Made by a program: the position numbers and the translations under genes
Part shown: in pieces, positions 1 to 7,130 of the stretch
Numbering within the stretch: position 1 is the stretch's first letter
Layout of the letters: each line of letters begins with the position of its first letter
NCBI GenBank assembly: GCA_012963185.1
Contig: DTWD01000166.1
Location: 1-8,212, forward strand
Reading direction: 5' to 3'
Source of the DNA: Acidobacteriota bacterium
GTDB lineage: Bacteria > Acidobacteriota > Vicinamibacteria > Vicinamibacterales > UBA8438
Length of the DNA: 8,212 nt
Notes under the pieces: model-generated
Told to the model about the DNA's origin: nothing
Database searches by the model: none
The model's input: only the letters and a program-made list of their open reading frames with translations

Positions 1-989
1 GATAGACGCCCTGGCGCTGATTCGCCACTGGCTCCCGCTCGTACCGCATACACTGGCCTATTCGAATCTGCAATGTAGCCCGAATTGATAAACAGCAAGT
101 CATGGGCGGCAAATGGTGTCGGGATGACTAATGAAGACATTCCATGAAGTTCCCACAACAAGTCGCCATCCAAGCTATATGAACGGACGCCCCCGGTTCC
201 TGTCGTAATGAGTTCCGCGTGAACGTCGTTCTCCCACACAAAAGGTGTCGACCAATTCGTACCTTCTTCGCGAGCAACCCGCCACAGTTCTTGACCACTC
301 TCCGCGTCATAAGCCGCTACATACGATTCGGCTTCACTGTCATTGACAACATACAGGCGACCATCATGCAGAATCGGTGACGACGCGGCACCCCAGTCTT
401 TGCGAGGGACCCATTCAAGATCCACTGACCAGACTTCGTTGCCGGAAAAATCAAACGCGTAGAGCCCAATATCTGCTAGATATACGTATACGCGCGCTCC
501 GTCCGTCACTGGTGTTTCAGAGGCAAAGGTGCTTTTTTGATGGGTAGGCATTGAAGGAATCGCTGTGTGCAAAGTCTGACGCCAACGCGTATCGCCGGTG
601 TCGAAATCGACGTCATACAAAACCCATTCCAAATTCTCCGTCGGTTTCACAATGTCAGCACCCGTCATTGAACCACCCAAAGACCGTGCTCGATAGGTTT
701 CAGTCGGTCGTACTGGCTGCAAAGACGAATCATCGGTACCGCCCGGCATGACCGTCAAAACAAACACATGCTCTCCCCAGACGATAGGTGAGCTCCATGC
801 CCGGCCAGGGATATCGATTTTCCAGGCAATATTTTCATCAGGCCCCCAGCTCTCAGGCACTGCCACTGCATCGGCAATGACACCGCCACCAAGTCCCCGA
901 AATTGTGGCCAATTCGACTGAGCCAATGTAGCAACTACCGCACCGCTCATTACGATCGTCAAAGTCAAGAATATCCGTGCGAACAACAC
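1..989 (-). CDS. Secreted PQQ-like beta-propeller protein, N-terminal part (C-terminus beyond left edge)
   Basis: The frame stays open from a GTG at 989-987 to the window edge, giving 329 complete codons of a longer gene. The first 25 residues look like a Sec signal peptide: an Arg at 5, a hydrophobic stretch at about 6-23, then A-Q-S before the mature start N-W-P-Q-F-R-G (26-32). That opening is typical of large families of exported PQQ-binding-like propeller proteins in Acidobacteriota, Planctomycetota and Verrucomicrobiota. Blade-type motifs ending in G-x-x-x-W recur with Trp at about 136, 187, 236 and 279, preceded by an A-W-K at 56, which matches repeats of 40-50 residues. A linker-like insertion (about 75-105) separates the first blade from the rest. 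The protein probably acts in the periplasm or at the cell surface. The sequence does not show whether it binds PQQ or is only a BamB-like scaffold. It is divergent from the exporter operon. A TTG at 986-984 is an alternative start. Confidence 0.85.
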   Translation of the reverse strand, partial: MLFARIFLTLTIVMSGAVVATLAQSNWPQFRGLGGGVIADAVAVPESWGPDENIAWKIDIPGRAWSSPIVWGEHVFVLTVMPGGTDDSSLQPVRPTETYRARSLGGSMTGADIVKPTENLEWVLYDVDFDTGDTRWRQTLHTAIPSMPTHQKSTFASETPVTDGARVYVYLADIGLYAFDFSGNEVWSVDLEWVPRKDWGAASSPILHDGRLYVVNDSEAESYVAAYDAESGQELWRVAREEGTNWSTPFVWENDVHAELITTGTGGVRSYSLDGDLLWELHGMSSLVIPTPFAAHDLLFINSGYIADSNRPVYAVRAGASGESAPGRL

Positions 990-992
990 CAA

Positions 993-1000
993 TCCCTCCT
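993..1000 (-). promoter_or_regulatory. Strong Shine-Dalgarno for the propeller gene
   Basis: On the minus strand the sequence reads AGGAGGGA, an almost perfect anti-Shine-Dalgarno match. The AGGAGG core ends 5 bases before the GTG at 989 and 8 bases before the TTG at 986, so it decides the start region and leaves the exact codon open. None of the plus-strand genes in the window has a site of this strength. Confidence 0.75.
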
Positions 1001-1004
1001 AAGC

Positions 1005-1016
1005 CTGGCTAGCCAG
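1005..1016. repeat. Perfect 12-base palindrome in the divergent spacer
   Basis: CTGGCTAGCCAG equals its own reverse complement; the flanking bases (C at 1004, T at 1017) do not pair. It lies 5 bases upstream of the minus-strand Shine-Dalgarno, in the 5' region of the propeller gene. It could be an operator for a dimeric regulator or a small hairpin in the leader, but with no spacer a tight hairpin loop would have to open the centre. It could also be chance. Confidence 0.5.
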
Positions 1017-1034
1017 TCACCATTCTACTGTCAA
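1006..1034 (-). promoter_or_regulatory. Candidate promoter elements for the propeller gene
   Basis: The minus strand carries a consensus -35 hexamer TTGACA at 1034-1029. Seventeen bases downstream the -10 position reads TAGCCA (1011-1006), a poor match that overlaps the palindrome. A better -10-like hexamer, TAGAAT, lies at 1027-1022 but has no good -35 at normal spacing. One of these arrangements may drive the minus-strand gene. I could not find a convincing promoter in the same 105-base spacer for the plus-strand operon, though it must lie here or inside the propeller gene if the operon is transcribed from its own promoter. Confidence 0.25.
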
Positions 1035-1094
1035 TTTCCTCGTGTCCCCATTCCGTCTGAATTCGTATCAAAGTGATAGCATGCCAAAATCGAA

Positions 1095-2936
1095 GTGCAT
1101 ACGTCATTACTTCAGTGGACTGCCTCTTTTCTTCGGCCGTATCTAGCCCGTATCGTCGGGATCAGCGCCCTATCGATTACTGAAATCGGCCTCGCCGCAC
1201 TGGCGCCATGGACGCTCAAACTGATTGTCGATAATGCCTTAACGGGCGACGCTCTACCCAGCTCGCTAACAGCATGGCTCCCCCAACTCCGGACCATCGA
1301 CGCAGTCAGTCTATTAATCGTTCTGGCGATTTCCGGTTTAGTCATACAACTTGCAAGCGAAATCGCCCGAATGGTGCACACGCAACTTCAAGTTGATATG
1401 GGCCAGCGAGTAGTTCACGACCTGAGGAGCCAACTGCTCGCTCATCTGCAAGCGCTCCCGATGGCACACCACACAACCCACCGCACTTCAGACTCTGTCT
1501 ACCGAATCGATGCGGACGCCTACTGCATTAATGACCTGGTAACCGGAGGTGTGTTCCCACTCGCCATCGCCGGCATCAATCTCCTAGTCATGTTTACGAT
1601 TTTGTTACAGGTTGATGCCGTTCTCGCCTTCATGACCGTTGGCGTCACACCATTTCTCTATTTGTGTCTCAGATTTCATACAAGCACTCTCGTCGACCGT
1701 GCCGAAACCGTAAAAATACGTGAGTCTTGGCTCATAGAACGTGTTTACGAAACACTCCGGTCAATTGCAGCAATTAAAAGCTTTACTCGCGAGAACCACG
1801 AACACAGTCGCTTCGTTCACGCGAGCGAAGAAACGATTCAGGCGCGCCTTACACTCACTTGGCAAGAATCACTATTTTCTGCGGTTGTGACAGGTATTAC
1901 GCTCATCGGCACGGCATCGATTCTTATTATGGGCGGCATCCATGTGCTTGACGGCACACTTCGTCTCGGTACCTTATTGGTCGTAATTGCGTACATCGCG
2001 GCCGTTTACGACCCGATATCATCAATCGCTCACACAATTGGCTCTCTGCAACAGGCGGTCGTTAGTGCGGATCGAGTACGAACTATTTTCTCTCTTGCGC
2101 CAGAGATACTCGACAAACCAAACACAACAAACCGCCGCATCACGGGACACATCGCATTCCGAAACGTCAGTTTTTCATACGACCGCGTACGCACGGTTCT
2201 CAAGAAAGTCACTTTTGACGCGCATCCCGGCGAAATCGTTGCCATTGTCGGCTTAACGGGCGCGGGAAAAACGACGCTCGTCAACCTTATCCCGAGACTG
2301 TTCGAGACGACCGAAGGCCGTATCTTGATCGACGATGTTGAGATCTCGGAGTACGGACTGCGTTCCTTACGCAACCAGGTCGCACTCGCCCCTCAGACTC
2401 CGGTATTACTGGCTGGCACCTTCTCGGACAACATCAGATTCGGACACACAGAGTCAACAGACGAAGCTATTGTGCGTGCAGCGCAATCCGCCCAAATCCA
2501 TGACTTCATCATCGGGCTCCCTGAGGGCTATAACACCACGATAGGCGAGGACGGCGCAACGCTCTCTGGGGGAGAACGGCAAAGGATCGGTATCGCGCGA
2601 GCATTTCTTAAAGAAGCGCCTATCCTAGTGTTAGACGAACCAACATCTTCGCTCGACTCGATATCAGAAGCAGCCGTGTTTGAAAGTATCCGGCGGTCCA
2701 GAGTGAAACAGACGACCCTCGTCATTGCTCACCGATTGTCGACTATCCGTGACGCCGACCAGATTATCGTGGTCGACCAAGGTCGGGTCAGCGACACAGG
2801 CACGCACGAGAGTTTGCTAAAAACATCCCGCTTGTATCGACGACTCTGGGAACGACTTTCACACGGGCGAACGCTCGATGAACGCGCGCTCTTTCATGGA
2901 CAACCAGAAGACACACCAACGCAGGGCCCATCATGA
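1095..2936 (+). CDS. ABC exporter half-transporter (fused membrane domain and ATPase, MsbA-like)
   Basis: This 613-residue protein has the usual length and order of a type IV (B-family) ABC exporter half-molecule that works as a homo- or heterodimer in the inner membrane. Six hydrophobic segments lie at about 18-42, 70-90, 152-172, 175-193, 259-284 and 290-306. The nucleotide-binding domain starts near 351 and holds a Walker A G-x-x-G-x-G-K-T-T at 386-394, a Q-loop Gln at 434, the signature LSGGE at 490-494, a Walker B ILVLDE at 510-515 with a D-loop SSLD at 518-521, and the switch His at 546, so it should hydrolyse ATP. The GTG start is forced: an in-frame TAG lies at 1077-1079, no other start codon lies between, and a later start would remove the first helix. 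No Shine-Dalgarno is visible. A polar tail of about 23 residues follows the ATPase. As first gene of a glycosylation operon it probably exports the glycosylated product; a lipid or peptide substrate cannot be excluded. Confidence 0.93.
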   Translation: MHTSLLQWTASFLRPYLARIVGISALSITEIGLAALAPWTLKLIVDNALTGDALPSSLTAWLPQLRTIDAVSLLIVLAISGLVIQLASEIARMVHTQLQVDMGQRVVHDLRSQLLAHLQALPMAHHTTHRTSDSVYRIDADAYCINDLVTGGVFPLAIAGINLLVMFTILLQVDAVLAFMTVGVTPFLYLCLRFHTSTLVDRAETVKIRESWLIERVYETLRSIAAIKSFTRENHEHSRFVHASEETIQARLTLTWQESLFSAVVTGITLIGTASILIMGGIHVLDGTLRLGTLLVVIAYIAAVYDPISSIAHTIGSLQQAVVSADRVRTIFSLAPEILDKPNTTNRRITGHIAFRNVSFSYDRVRTVLKKVTFDAHPGEIVAIVGLTGAGKTTLVNLIPRLFETTEGRILIDDVEISEYGLRSLRNQVALAPQTPVLLAGTFSDNIRFGHTESTDEAIVRAAQSAQIHDFIIGLPEGYNTTIGEDGATLSGGERQRIGIARAFLKEAPILVLDEPTSSLDSISEAAVFESIRRSRVKQTTLVIAHRLSTIRDADQIIVVDQGRVSDTGTHESLLKTSRLYRRLWERLSHGRTLDERALFHGQPEDTPTQGPS

Positions 2937-4054
2937 AGATTGTCCTCGCTGGCATCATTGCGCGATACCCCTACGGTGGGGTCACGTGGTGTTCACTGAT
3001 GTACTTACTTGGGCTACGAAACCTCGGGCACGATGTCTGTTACATCGAAGACACAGGTGAGTGCATCTACAACCCTGAACTTAACACCCTCTCCCAAGAC
3101 CCTACCTACGGCACAACCTATATCAACGACACACTCGCTTCATTTGGACTCGGGCATCGGTGGTGTTTTATTAACTACGATGAGACCTATCACGGAATGC
3201 CACGCGAAGAACTGCTGGAGTTTTGCCGGGACGCTGACCTCTACATCAACCTGTCTGGCGGGTCGTGGTTCTGGCGCGACGAATACCACGCCATTCCTCA
3301 CCGAATCTTTATCGACACGGACCCAGTCTTCACGCAACTCTCAATCGCAAAAGGAGACCCTTGGTACGTTGAATTCTTCCGCGGATTTAGTCAACTCTTC
3401 ACCTTCGGAGCTAATATCGGCACACCTCTATCCGACGTGCCGACTGGTGAGTTTACTTGGCACAAAACCTGGCAACCGGTAATCTCAGACCTCTGGCGAA
3501 CTAAGCACAACTCAGTAGCATCGCCGTACACCACGGTTATGACGTGGCGCACCGAAAGTTTTACCGATCTCGACGGAAATAAAGACAAGGAATTTGCACG
3601 GTTCCTCGAACTTCCGAGGCACGTAGACGTGGATTTCAGGCTTGCGGTCAATGGGCCGCTCGAACTCCTGCGTCGGGAAGGCTGGAATCCTGAATCCGCA
3701 ATGGACGTCTCCAGAACGATTCATGACTACCGTCAATTTATTCGTAACTCGCGTGCGGAATTCGGCATCGCCAAACACGCATATGTAGCTCATTGGTCGG
3801 GTTGGTTCAGTGACCGCACAGAATGCTATCTGGCCTCAGGACGACCCGCCATAGTGCAGGATACGGGCTGGAGTCACCATCTCCCGACAGGCCTTGGCCT
3901 ACTATCCTTTTCGACCCTGGCTGAAGCGATTGACGCCATCGCAGAGGTCGAATCGAATTATTCTCAGCATACTCAGCACGCAACAGAGATCGCTCGTGAA
4001 CATTTTGGCGCAGCTAGTGTGCTGCAGCAGCTTCTCCACAAGGCAACAGCGTGA
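2933..4054 (+). CDS. GT-B type glycosyltransferase (family 1/4-like), acidobacterial style
   Basis: The 373-residue protein has no signal peptide or membrane segment, so it should act in the cytoplasm or at the inner face of the membrane. The N-terminus begins with a Rossmann strand (MKIVLAGI), a G-G-V-T-W turn at about 15-19, then L-G-H-D-V and a following strand, as in the acceptor domain of GT-B enzymes. From about 276 the C-terminal domain reads E-F-G-I-A-K-x-A-Y, then W-S-G-W-F-S-D-R and Y-L-A-S-G-R-P with Q-D-T-G-W, the donor-binding part of a recognisable subgroup usually annotated only as glycosyltransferase or hypothetical. It lacks the classic E-x7-E of GT4 enzymes, so the donor sugar is unknown. 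Its ATG overlaps the exporter stop (ATGA, 2933-2936) and its TGA overlaps the next start (GTGA, 4051-4054), so translation is probably coupled on both sides. No Shine-Dalgarno precedes the start. Confidence 0.75.
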   Translation: MKIVLAGIIARYPYGGVTWCSLMYLLGLRNLGHDVCYIEDTGECIYNPELNTLSQDPTYGTTYINDTLASFGLGHRWCFINYDETYHGMPREELLEFCRDADLYINLSGGSWFWRDEYHAIPHRIFIDTDPVFTQLSIAKGDPWYVEFFRGFSQLFTFGANIGTPLSDVPTGEFTWHKTWQPVISDLWRTKHNSVASPYTTVMTWRTESFTDLDGNKDKEFARFLELPRHVDVDFRLAVNGPLELLRREGWNPESAMDVSRTIHDYRQFIRNSRAEFGIAKHAYVAHWSGWFSDRTECYLASGRPAIVQDTGWSHHLPTGLGLLSFSTLAEAIDAIAEVESNYSQHTQHATEIAREHFGAASVLQQLLHKATA

Positions 4055-5094
4055 AACAGCCACGAACTCTGCGCATCGCTCAGGTCGCACCGGTAGCGCA
4101 ATCAACTCCACCTCACCACTCCGGCTCAATCGAAACAACGACGGACTTACTTGCCCGCGGTCTAATAGCTCGTGGTCACGACGTTACACTATTTGCGACA
4201 GAATCCTCAACAACGACAGCCCGCTTGCATGCAACATTTGCCCACGGTTACAACGAAGACTCTGAACTGTGGCCATGGGAGTTTTGTGAATTACTTAATA
4301 TTTCCGCTGCCATCGAACGAGCTAAACAGTTCGACATTATCCATTGCCACGCTGAATACGCTCCACTTGCGATTGCATTTCAACAGCTTTCTGAAACACC
4401 GCTTGTACACACCGTCCACCACAGCCCAATGCCTTCTGAAGTCAGACTCTGGGCACGTAACGGGAACGCCCCGTTTATCGCCATATCACGGCACCAAGCC
4501 AAACAACTCACGAATCTAGAGGTGCTCGGTGTTGTGCATCATGCAATCGACATAGAGAACTTTTCCTTTGAGGACACACCTAAGGATTACCTGCTGTTCC
4601 TCGGGCGTTTCGCACCAGAAAAAGGAGTCCTCGAAGCAATTACTACTGCCCGACGCACAAATATGCGGCTGATCCTGGCTGCGGCAGAAAATGACTACTA
4701 TCGCGAACACATAGCCTCGTTCGTTGATGGAACACACGTGGCCTACCATGGTGAAGTAACTGGTACGACGAAAGCGAGACTGGTCGGACAGGCCCGAGCC
4801 CTGCTTTATCCGATTCAGGCAGCGGAATCCTTTGGACTGGTACTGGCCGAAGCAATGGCCTGTGGAACGCCAGTCGCAGCACTCCGACGCGGCGCAGTCA
4901 ACGAACTAATTGACGATGGCGTAACCGGGGGTGCTTACGACACGCTTGAGGAACTCGTGTGCGGGCTCGCTAGCGTTCTTACGCTCGACCGAAAAGCAGT
5001 ACGAGCACGCGCCGAACAAAAATTCAATATTGACCGCATGGTCGACCAGTATCTCGATATCTACTCCTCCGTAATCAGGAACCAATCAACTTGA
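4051..5094 (+). CDS. Glycosyltransferase family 4 (GT-B fold)
   Basis: This 347-residue protein is a typical, slightly short GT4 enzyme, which transfers a sugar from a nucleotide donor with retention of configuration. The N-terminal domain opens with R-I-A-Q-V-A-P-V, a loop S-G-S-I-E where many relatives have G-G-x-E, and A-R-G-H-D-V-T-L-F-A. I-I-H-C-H and H-T-V-H-H follow in the acceptor domain. The donor domain holds G-R-F-A-P-E-K-G at 185-192 (diphosphate-binding Arg and Lys) and the E-x7-E signature E-S-F-G-L-V-L-A-E with Glu at 259 and 267, followed by A-C-G-T-P-V. All expected catalytic features are present. The GTG start overlaps the preceding stop by four bases; a weak AAGG lies at 4040-4043. 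It is followed after 15 bases by a PIG-L deacetylase, a pairing known from MshA/MshB and BshA/BshB, but the N-terminus does not look like BshA. Donor and acceptor are unknown. Confidence 0.88.
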   Translation: MKQPRTLRIAQVAPVAQSTPPHHSGSIETTTDLLARGLIARGHDVTLFATESSTTTARLHATFAHGYNEDSELWPWEFCELLNISAAIERAKQFDIIHCHAEYAPLAIAFQQLSETPLVHTVHHSPMPSEVRLWARNGNAPFIAISRHQAKQLTNLEVLGVVHHAIDIENFSFEDTPKDYLLFLGRFAPEKGVLEAITTARRTNMRLILAAAENDYYREHIASFVDGTHVAYHGEVTGTTKARLVGQARALLYPIQAAESFGLVLAEAMACGTPVAALRRGAVNELIDDGVTGGAYDTLEELVCGLASVLTLDRKAVRARAEQKFNIDRMVDQYLDIYSSVIRNQST

Positions 5095-5109
5095 CATCGC
5101 TGAACAACA

Positions 5110-5889
5110 ATGAGCACGAACGAACACTCTCTCCTTGTAATCACGGCACATCCTGATGACGAATCCATTCTCTGCGGGGGACTTTTGGCTAGTTGTTCAG
5201 CACAGGGGGTCACGGTCAGCCTCCTCTGCCTAACCCAAGGTGAACATGGTCAGGGCACAGGCGATATTGCCGCTTGTCGCCAAGCCGAACTCAAGGCTGC
5301 CAGCGACATCCTAGGCATATCGTCCACAACCGTACTGAATCATGAAGATGGCATGCTGCCGTGGATTGACCCCGCCATAATCTGCGCCGAGATCAACAAG
5401 GCCTTAGACCATCACTGTCCAGATGTCGTCATTACATTCGACGAAGATGGGATGTACGGCCATCCTGACCACATCGCTGTTCATCACTGCACCACAAAAG
5501 TCATCAATTTACATCGTGAACAGACGCCAGCCTTGTACTATGGCACGACACCGCCACACGCGATGCGAGCATTAACTGACTACGTCGCCAAACAGTTCGC
5601 GGCAAACGATGGGACCTCGCCGAGCCCAACAGACATTCTTGGCATCTCGGACCCTGACGCATGGGGACATGCTGCGCCACAACCCACATTCATATTCCAG
5701 GCAAGCGGCTTCAGTCGACAGAAACTTTTGGCACTACGGTGCCACAAATCACAATTGACCGACGGTGTGCTCTCGTACGTGCCGGAAGCGGACGCATCTC
5801 TTCTTCTCGGCACCGAGCACTATCGCCAAGCTCCAATCGGCCGCCAAGGCCGTGCGTTTATTGAACTAACGAGTCCGTCGCCATCGTGA
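5110..5889 (+). CDS. PIG-L/LmbE family zinc-dependent N-deacetylase
   Basis: The 259-residue length is normal for the family, whose members remove the acetyl group from an N-acetylated amino sugar or a similar amide (MshB, BshB, PIG-L, teicoplanin deacetylase). The N-terminal motif A-H-P-D-D-E spans 13-18: by comparison with MshB, His14 and Asp17 bind zinc and Asp16 is the general base. The second motif G-H-P-D-H at 117-121 supplies the catalytic His118 and the third zinc ligand His121. G-E-H-G and the R-x-x-E of the following helix are also in place, so the enzyme should be active. It has no signal peptide and should act in the cytoplasm. The ATG follows the GT4 stop by 15 bases with no clear Shine-Dalgarno, and its own stop overlaps the methyltransferase start (GTGA, 5886-5889). 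The likely role is to free an amine on a sugar added by one of the two upstream glycosyltransferases. The exact substrate is inferred, not seen. Confidence 0.9.
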   Translation: MSTNEHSLLVITAHPDDESILCGGLLASCSAQGVTVSLLCLTQGEHGQGTGDIAACRQAELKAASDILGISSTTVLNHEDGMLPWIDPAIICAEINKALDHHCPDVVITFDEDGMYGHPDHIAVHHCTTKVINLHREQTPALYYGTTPPHAMRALTDYVAKQFAANDGTSPSPTDILGISDPDAWGHAAPQPTFIFQASGFSRQKLLALRCHKSQLTDGVLSYVPEADASLLLGTEHYRQAPIGRQGRAFIELTSPSPS

Positions 5890-7130
5890 AGACAAACATA
5901 ATCTCACTCTTACGTTGTCCGTTTTGCGGCATGACTATCTCGGTTGTTAATGATGAGATATTCGATGAAATCAATGGAGAACTACGGACGGCAATCCTGG
6001 GTTGCGAGTGCTGTGCATTTCCACTCGTCGACGGCATTCCAGTATTCCTTGCGAATGACTGCACACGGGAAGCACTGCACGCACTTGATGCAAACGATAT
6101 AGGTCGTGCGCGACAGATACTACTCGGGCTTGACGGTACGTCCGCACGGGCCGTGTCAACCCTCGCCGATGGCGACCGGGAACCCACATATCGGGAACTT
6201 CTTGGGATCATCTCGGACGATGCTGAAGCAGACTATTTCCTGCACCGATTTTCAGACCCAACGTATCGAAGCGCCGATGCAATAATCAGAGCCCTTACAA
6301 CACATCCCAACTACAATTCAGGAACTGCAGTTCTCGATCTCTGTGGTGGCTCAGGACATCTGACGAGGAGTCTATTGGCACGTCCGCGGCCCGGAGAGAC
6401 GGTGCTCGCCGATCTCTACTATTGGAAACTGTGGATTGCCACACGCACGACGGCGATCGGCTGCACGGCTATCTGCTGCGATGCGAGTGCTCCACTGCCG
6501 TTTACCTCTCGCATCTTCTCGACCGTCGTTTTATCCGACGCATTTCCATACATTTGGCACAAACGCCTGTGTGCTGACGAAATGACACGCATTGGCACCG
6601 ATGACGTAATTATTGTGATGCCACACCTACACAATACACTTGGCGAAAACGTCTCAGCCGGGAACACATTAACACCGTCGTCTTATCGACAGCTCTTCTC
6701 ACAGCGACCAGTCAGATTATTTGATGACAAGGTATTGCTCGACGAGATTCTCGAAAATGCAGCGATTGACTTGGTGACGAACATCGAACCTCACGCCCTA
6801 GGACGCACACCAGCGATCACGTTAATTGCAACGAACGCTAATTGGGTATTTGATCGGCATGACACCCCGACGGACCTCGAGGTACGCGACACACTCATCG
6901 TCAATCCGCTGTATGACGTGTCCTACGACAATGGTCAGTCACACCTCACACGACGATTTCCAACAGCCGAATATGGCCGCGAATATCAAGCCCTCGAACG
7001 CTATCTACCGGAACACCTTGACGTCAGTGGTGACCTCCGCGGACCGCTCACGGCCAAGCAAGTCGGAATTGACTACGCAGAACTCCGTCGTCAGTGTGTC
7101 TTACTCGATGTCCCTGATCAGTATTACTGA
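5886..7130 (+). CDS. SAM-dependent class I methyltransferase with N-terminal Trm112-like zinc ribbon
   Basis: The 414-residue protein begins with a Trm112-like zinc ribbon: L-R-C-P-F-C-G places Cys at 11 and 14, and G-C-E-C-C places Cys at 40 and 43, followed by F-P-L-V-D-G-I-P-V-F, the usual ending of that module. A helical linker (about 60-145) leads into a Rossmann methyltransferase core with SAM motif I V-L-D-L-C-G-G-S-G at 149-157, an acidic Asp176 at the end of strand 2, and Asp199 in C-D-A-S-A-P-L-P-F. The region from about 290 to the end is not a standard part of the fold and is rich in Arg, Tyr and Leu; I do not recognise it. The early zinc ribbon supports the GTG start, which overlaps the deacetylase stop. 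As last gene of the operon it probably methylates the glycosylated intermediate on O or N, but target and atom are unknown. Its end overlaps the convergent gene by 7 bases. Confidence 0.8.
   Translation: MKTNIISLLRCPFCGMTISVVNDEIFDEINGELRTAILGCECCAFPLVDGIPVFLANDCTREALHALDANDIGRARQILLGLDGTSARAVSTLADGDREPTYRELLGIISDDAEADYFLHRFSDPTYRSADAIIRALTTHPNYNSGTAVLDLCGGSGHLTRSLLARPRPGETVLADLYYWKLWIATRTTAIGCTAICCDASAPLPFTSRIFSTVVLSDAFPYIWHKRLCADEMTRIGTDDVIIVMPHLHNTLGENVSAGNTLTPSSYRQLFSQRPVRLFDDKVLLDEILENAAIDLVTNIEPHALGRTPAITLIATNANWVFDRHDTPTDLEVRDTLIVNPLYDVSYDNGQSHLTRRFPTAEYGREYQALERYLPEHLDVSGDLRGPLTAKQVGIDYAELRRQCVLLDVPDQYY

Larger units (their letters stand above)
1095..7130 (+). other. Predicted five-gene operon for making and exporting a glycosylated product
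   Basis: Five same-strand genes follow each other with junctions ATGA (2933-2936), GTGA (4051-4054), a 15-base gap (5095-5109) and GTGA (5886-5889). There is no room for internal promoters or terminators except inside genes, so a single transcript and coupled translation are very likely. Gene content (exporter, two glycosyltransferases, deacetylase, methyltransferase) is consistent with one pathway. No transcription terminator was found at the 3' end, where the convergent gene begins to overlap. Confidence 0.8.

Noticed and set aside
551..751. A 66-codon plus-strand open frame near the left edge
   Set aside because: It is antisense to the propeller gene, which has a signal peptide, a strong Shine-Dalgarno and repeated blade motifs.
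2030..2374. A 114-codon minus-strand open frame opposite the exporter ATPase
   Set aside because: It lies antisense to the conserved nucleotide-binding domain and contains only the mirrored codon pattern of that gene.
3009..3482. A 157-codon open frame inside the first glycosyltransferase gene, in another plus-strand frame
   Set aside because: It is Ser/Thr rich and low in structure, has no recognisable motif, and lies wholly within a gene with clear family features.
3894..4265. A 123-codon open frame spanning the junction of the two glycosyltransferase genes
   Set aside because: It covers the coupled GTGA junction in another frame and has no motif; both real frames are strongly supported.
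4051..5889. Assignment of the GT4 and deacetylase as bshA and bshB (bacillithiol synthesis)
   Set aside because: The GT4 N-terminus lacks the BshA-type glycine-rich opening, the deacetylase motif is of the general A-H-P-D-D-E type, and no BshC-like gene is present in the window.
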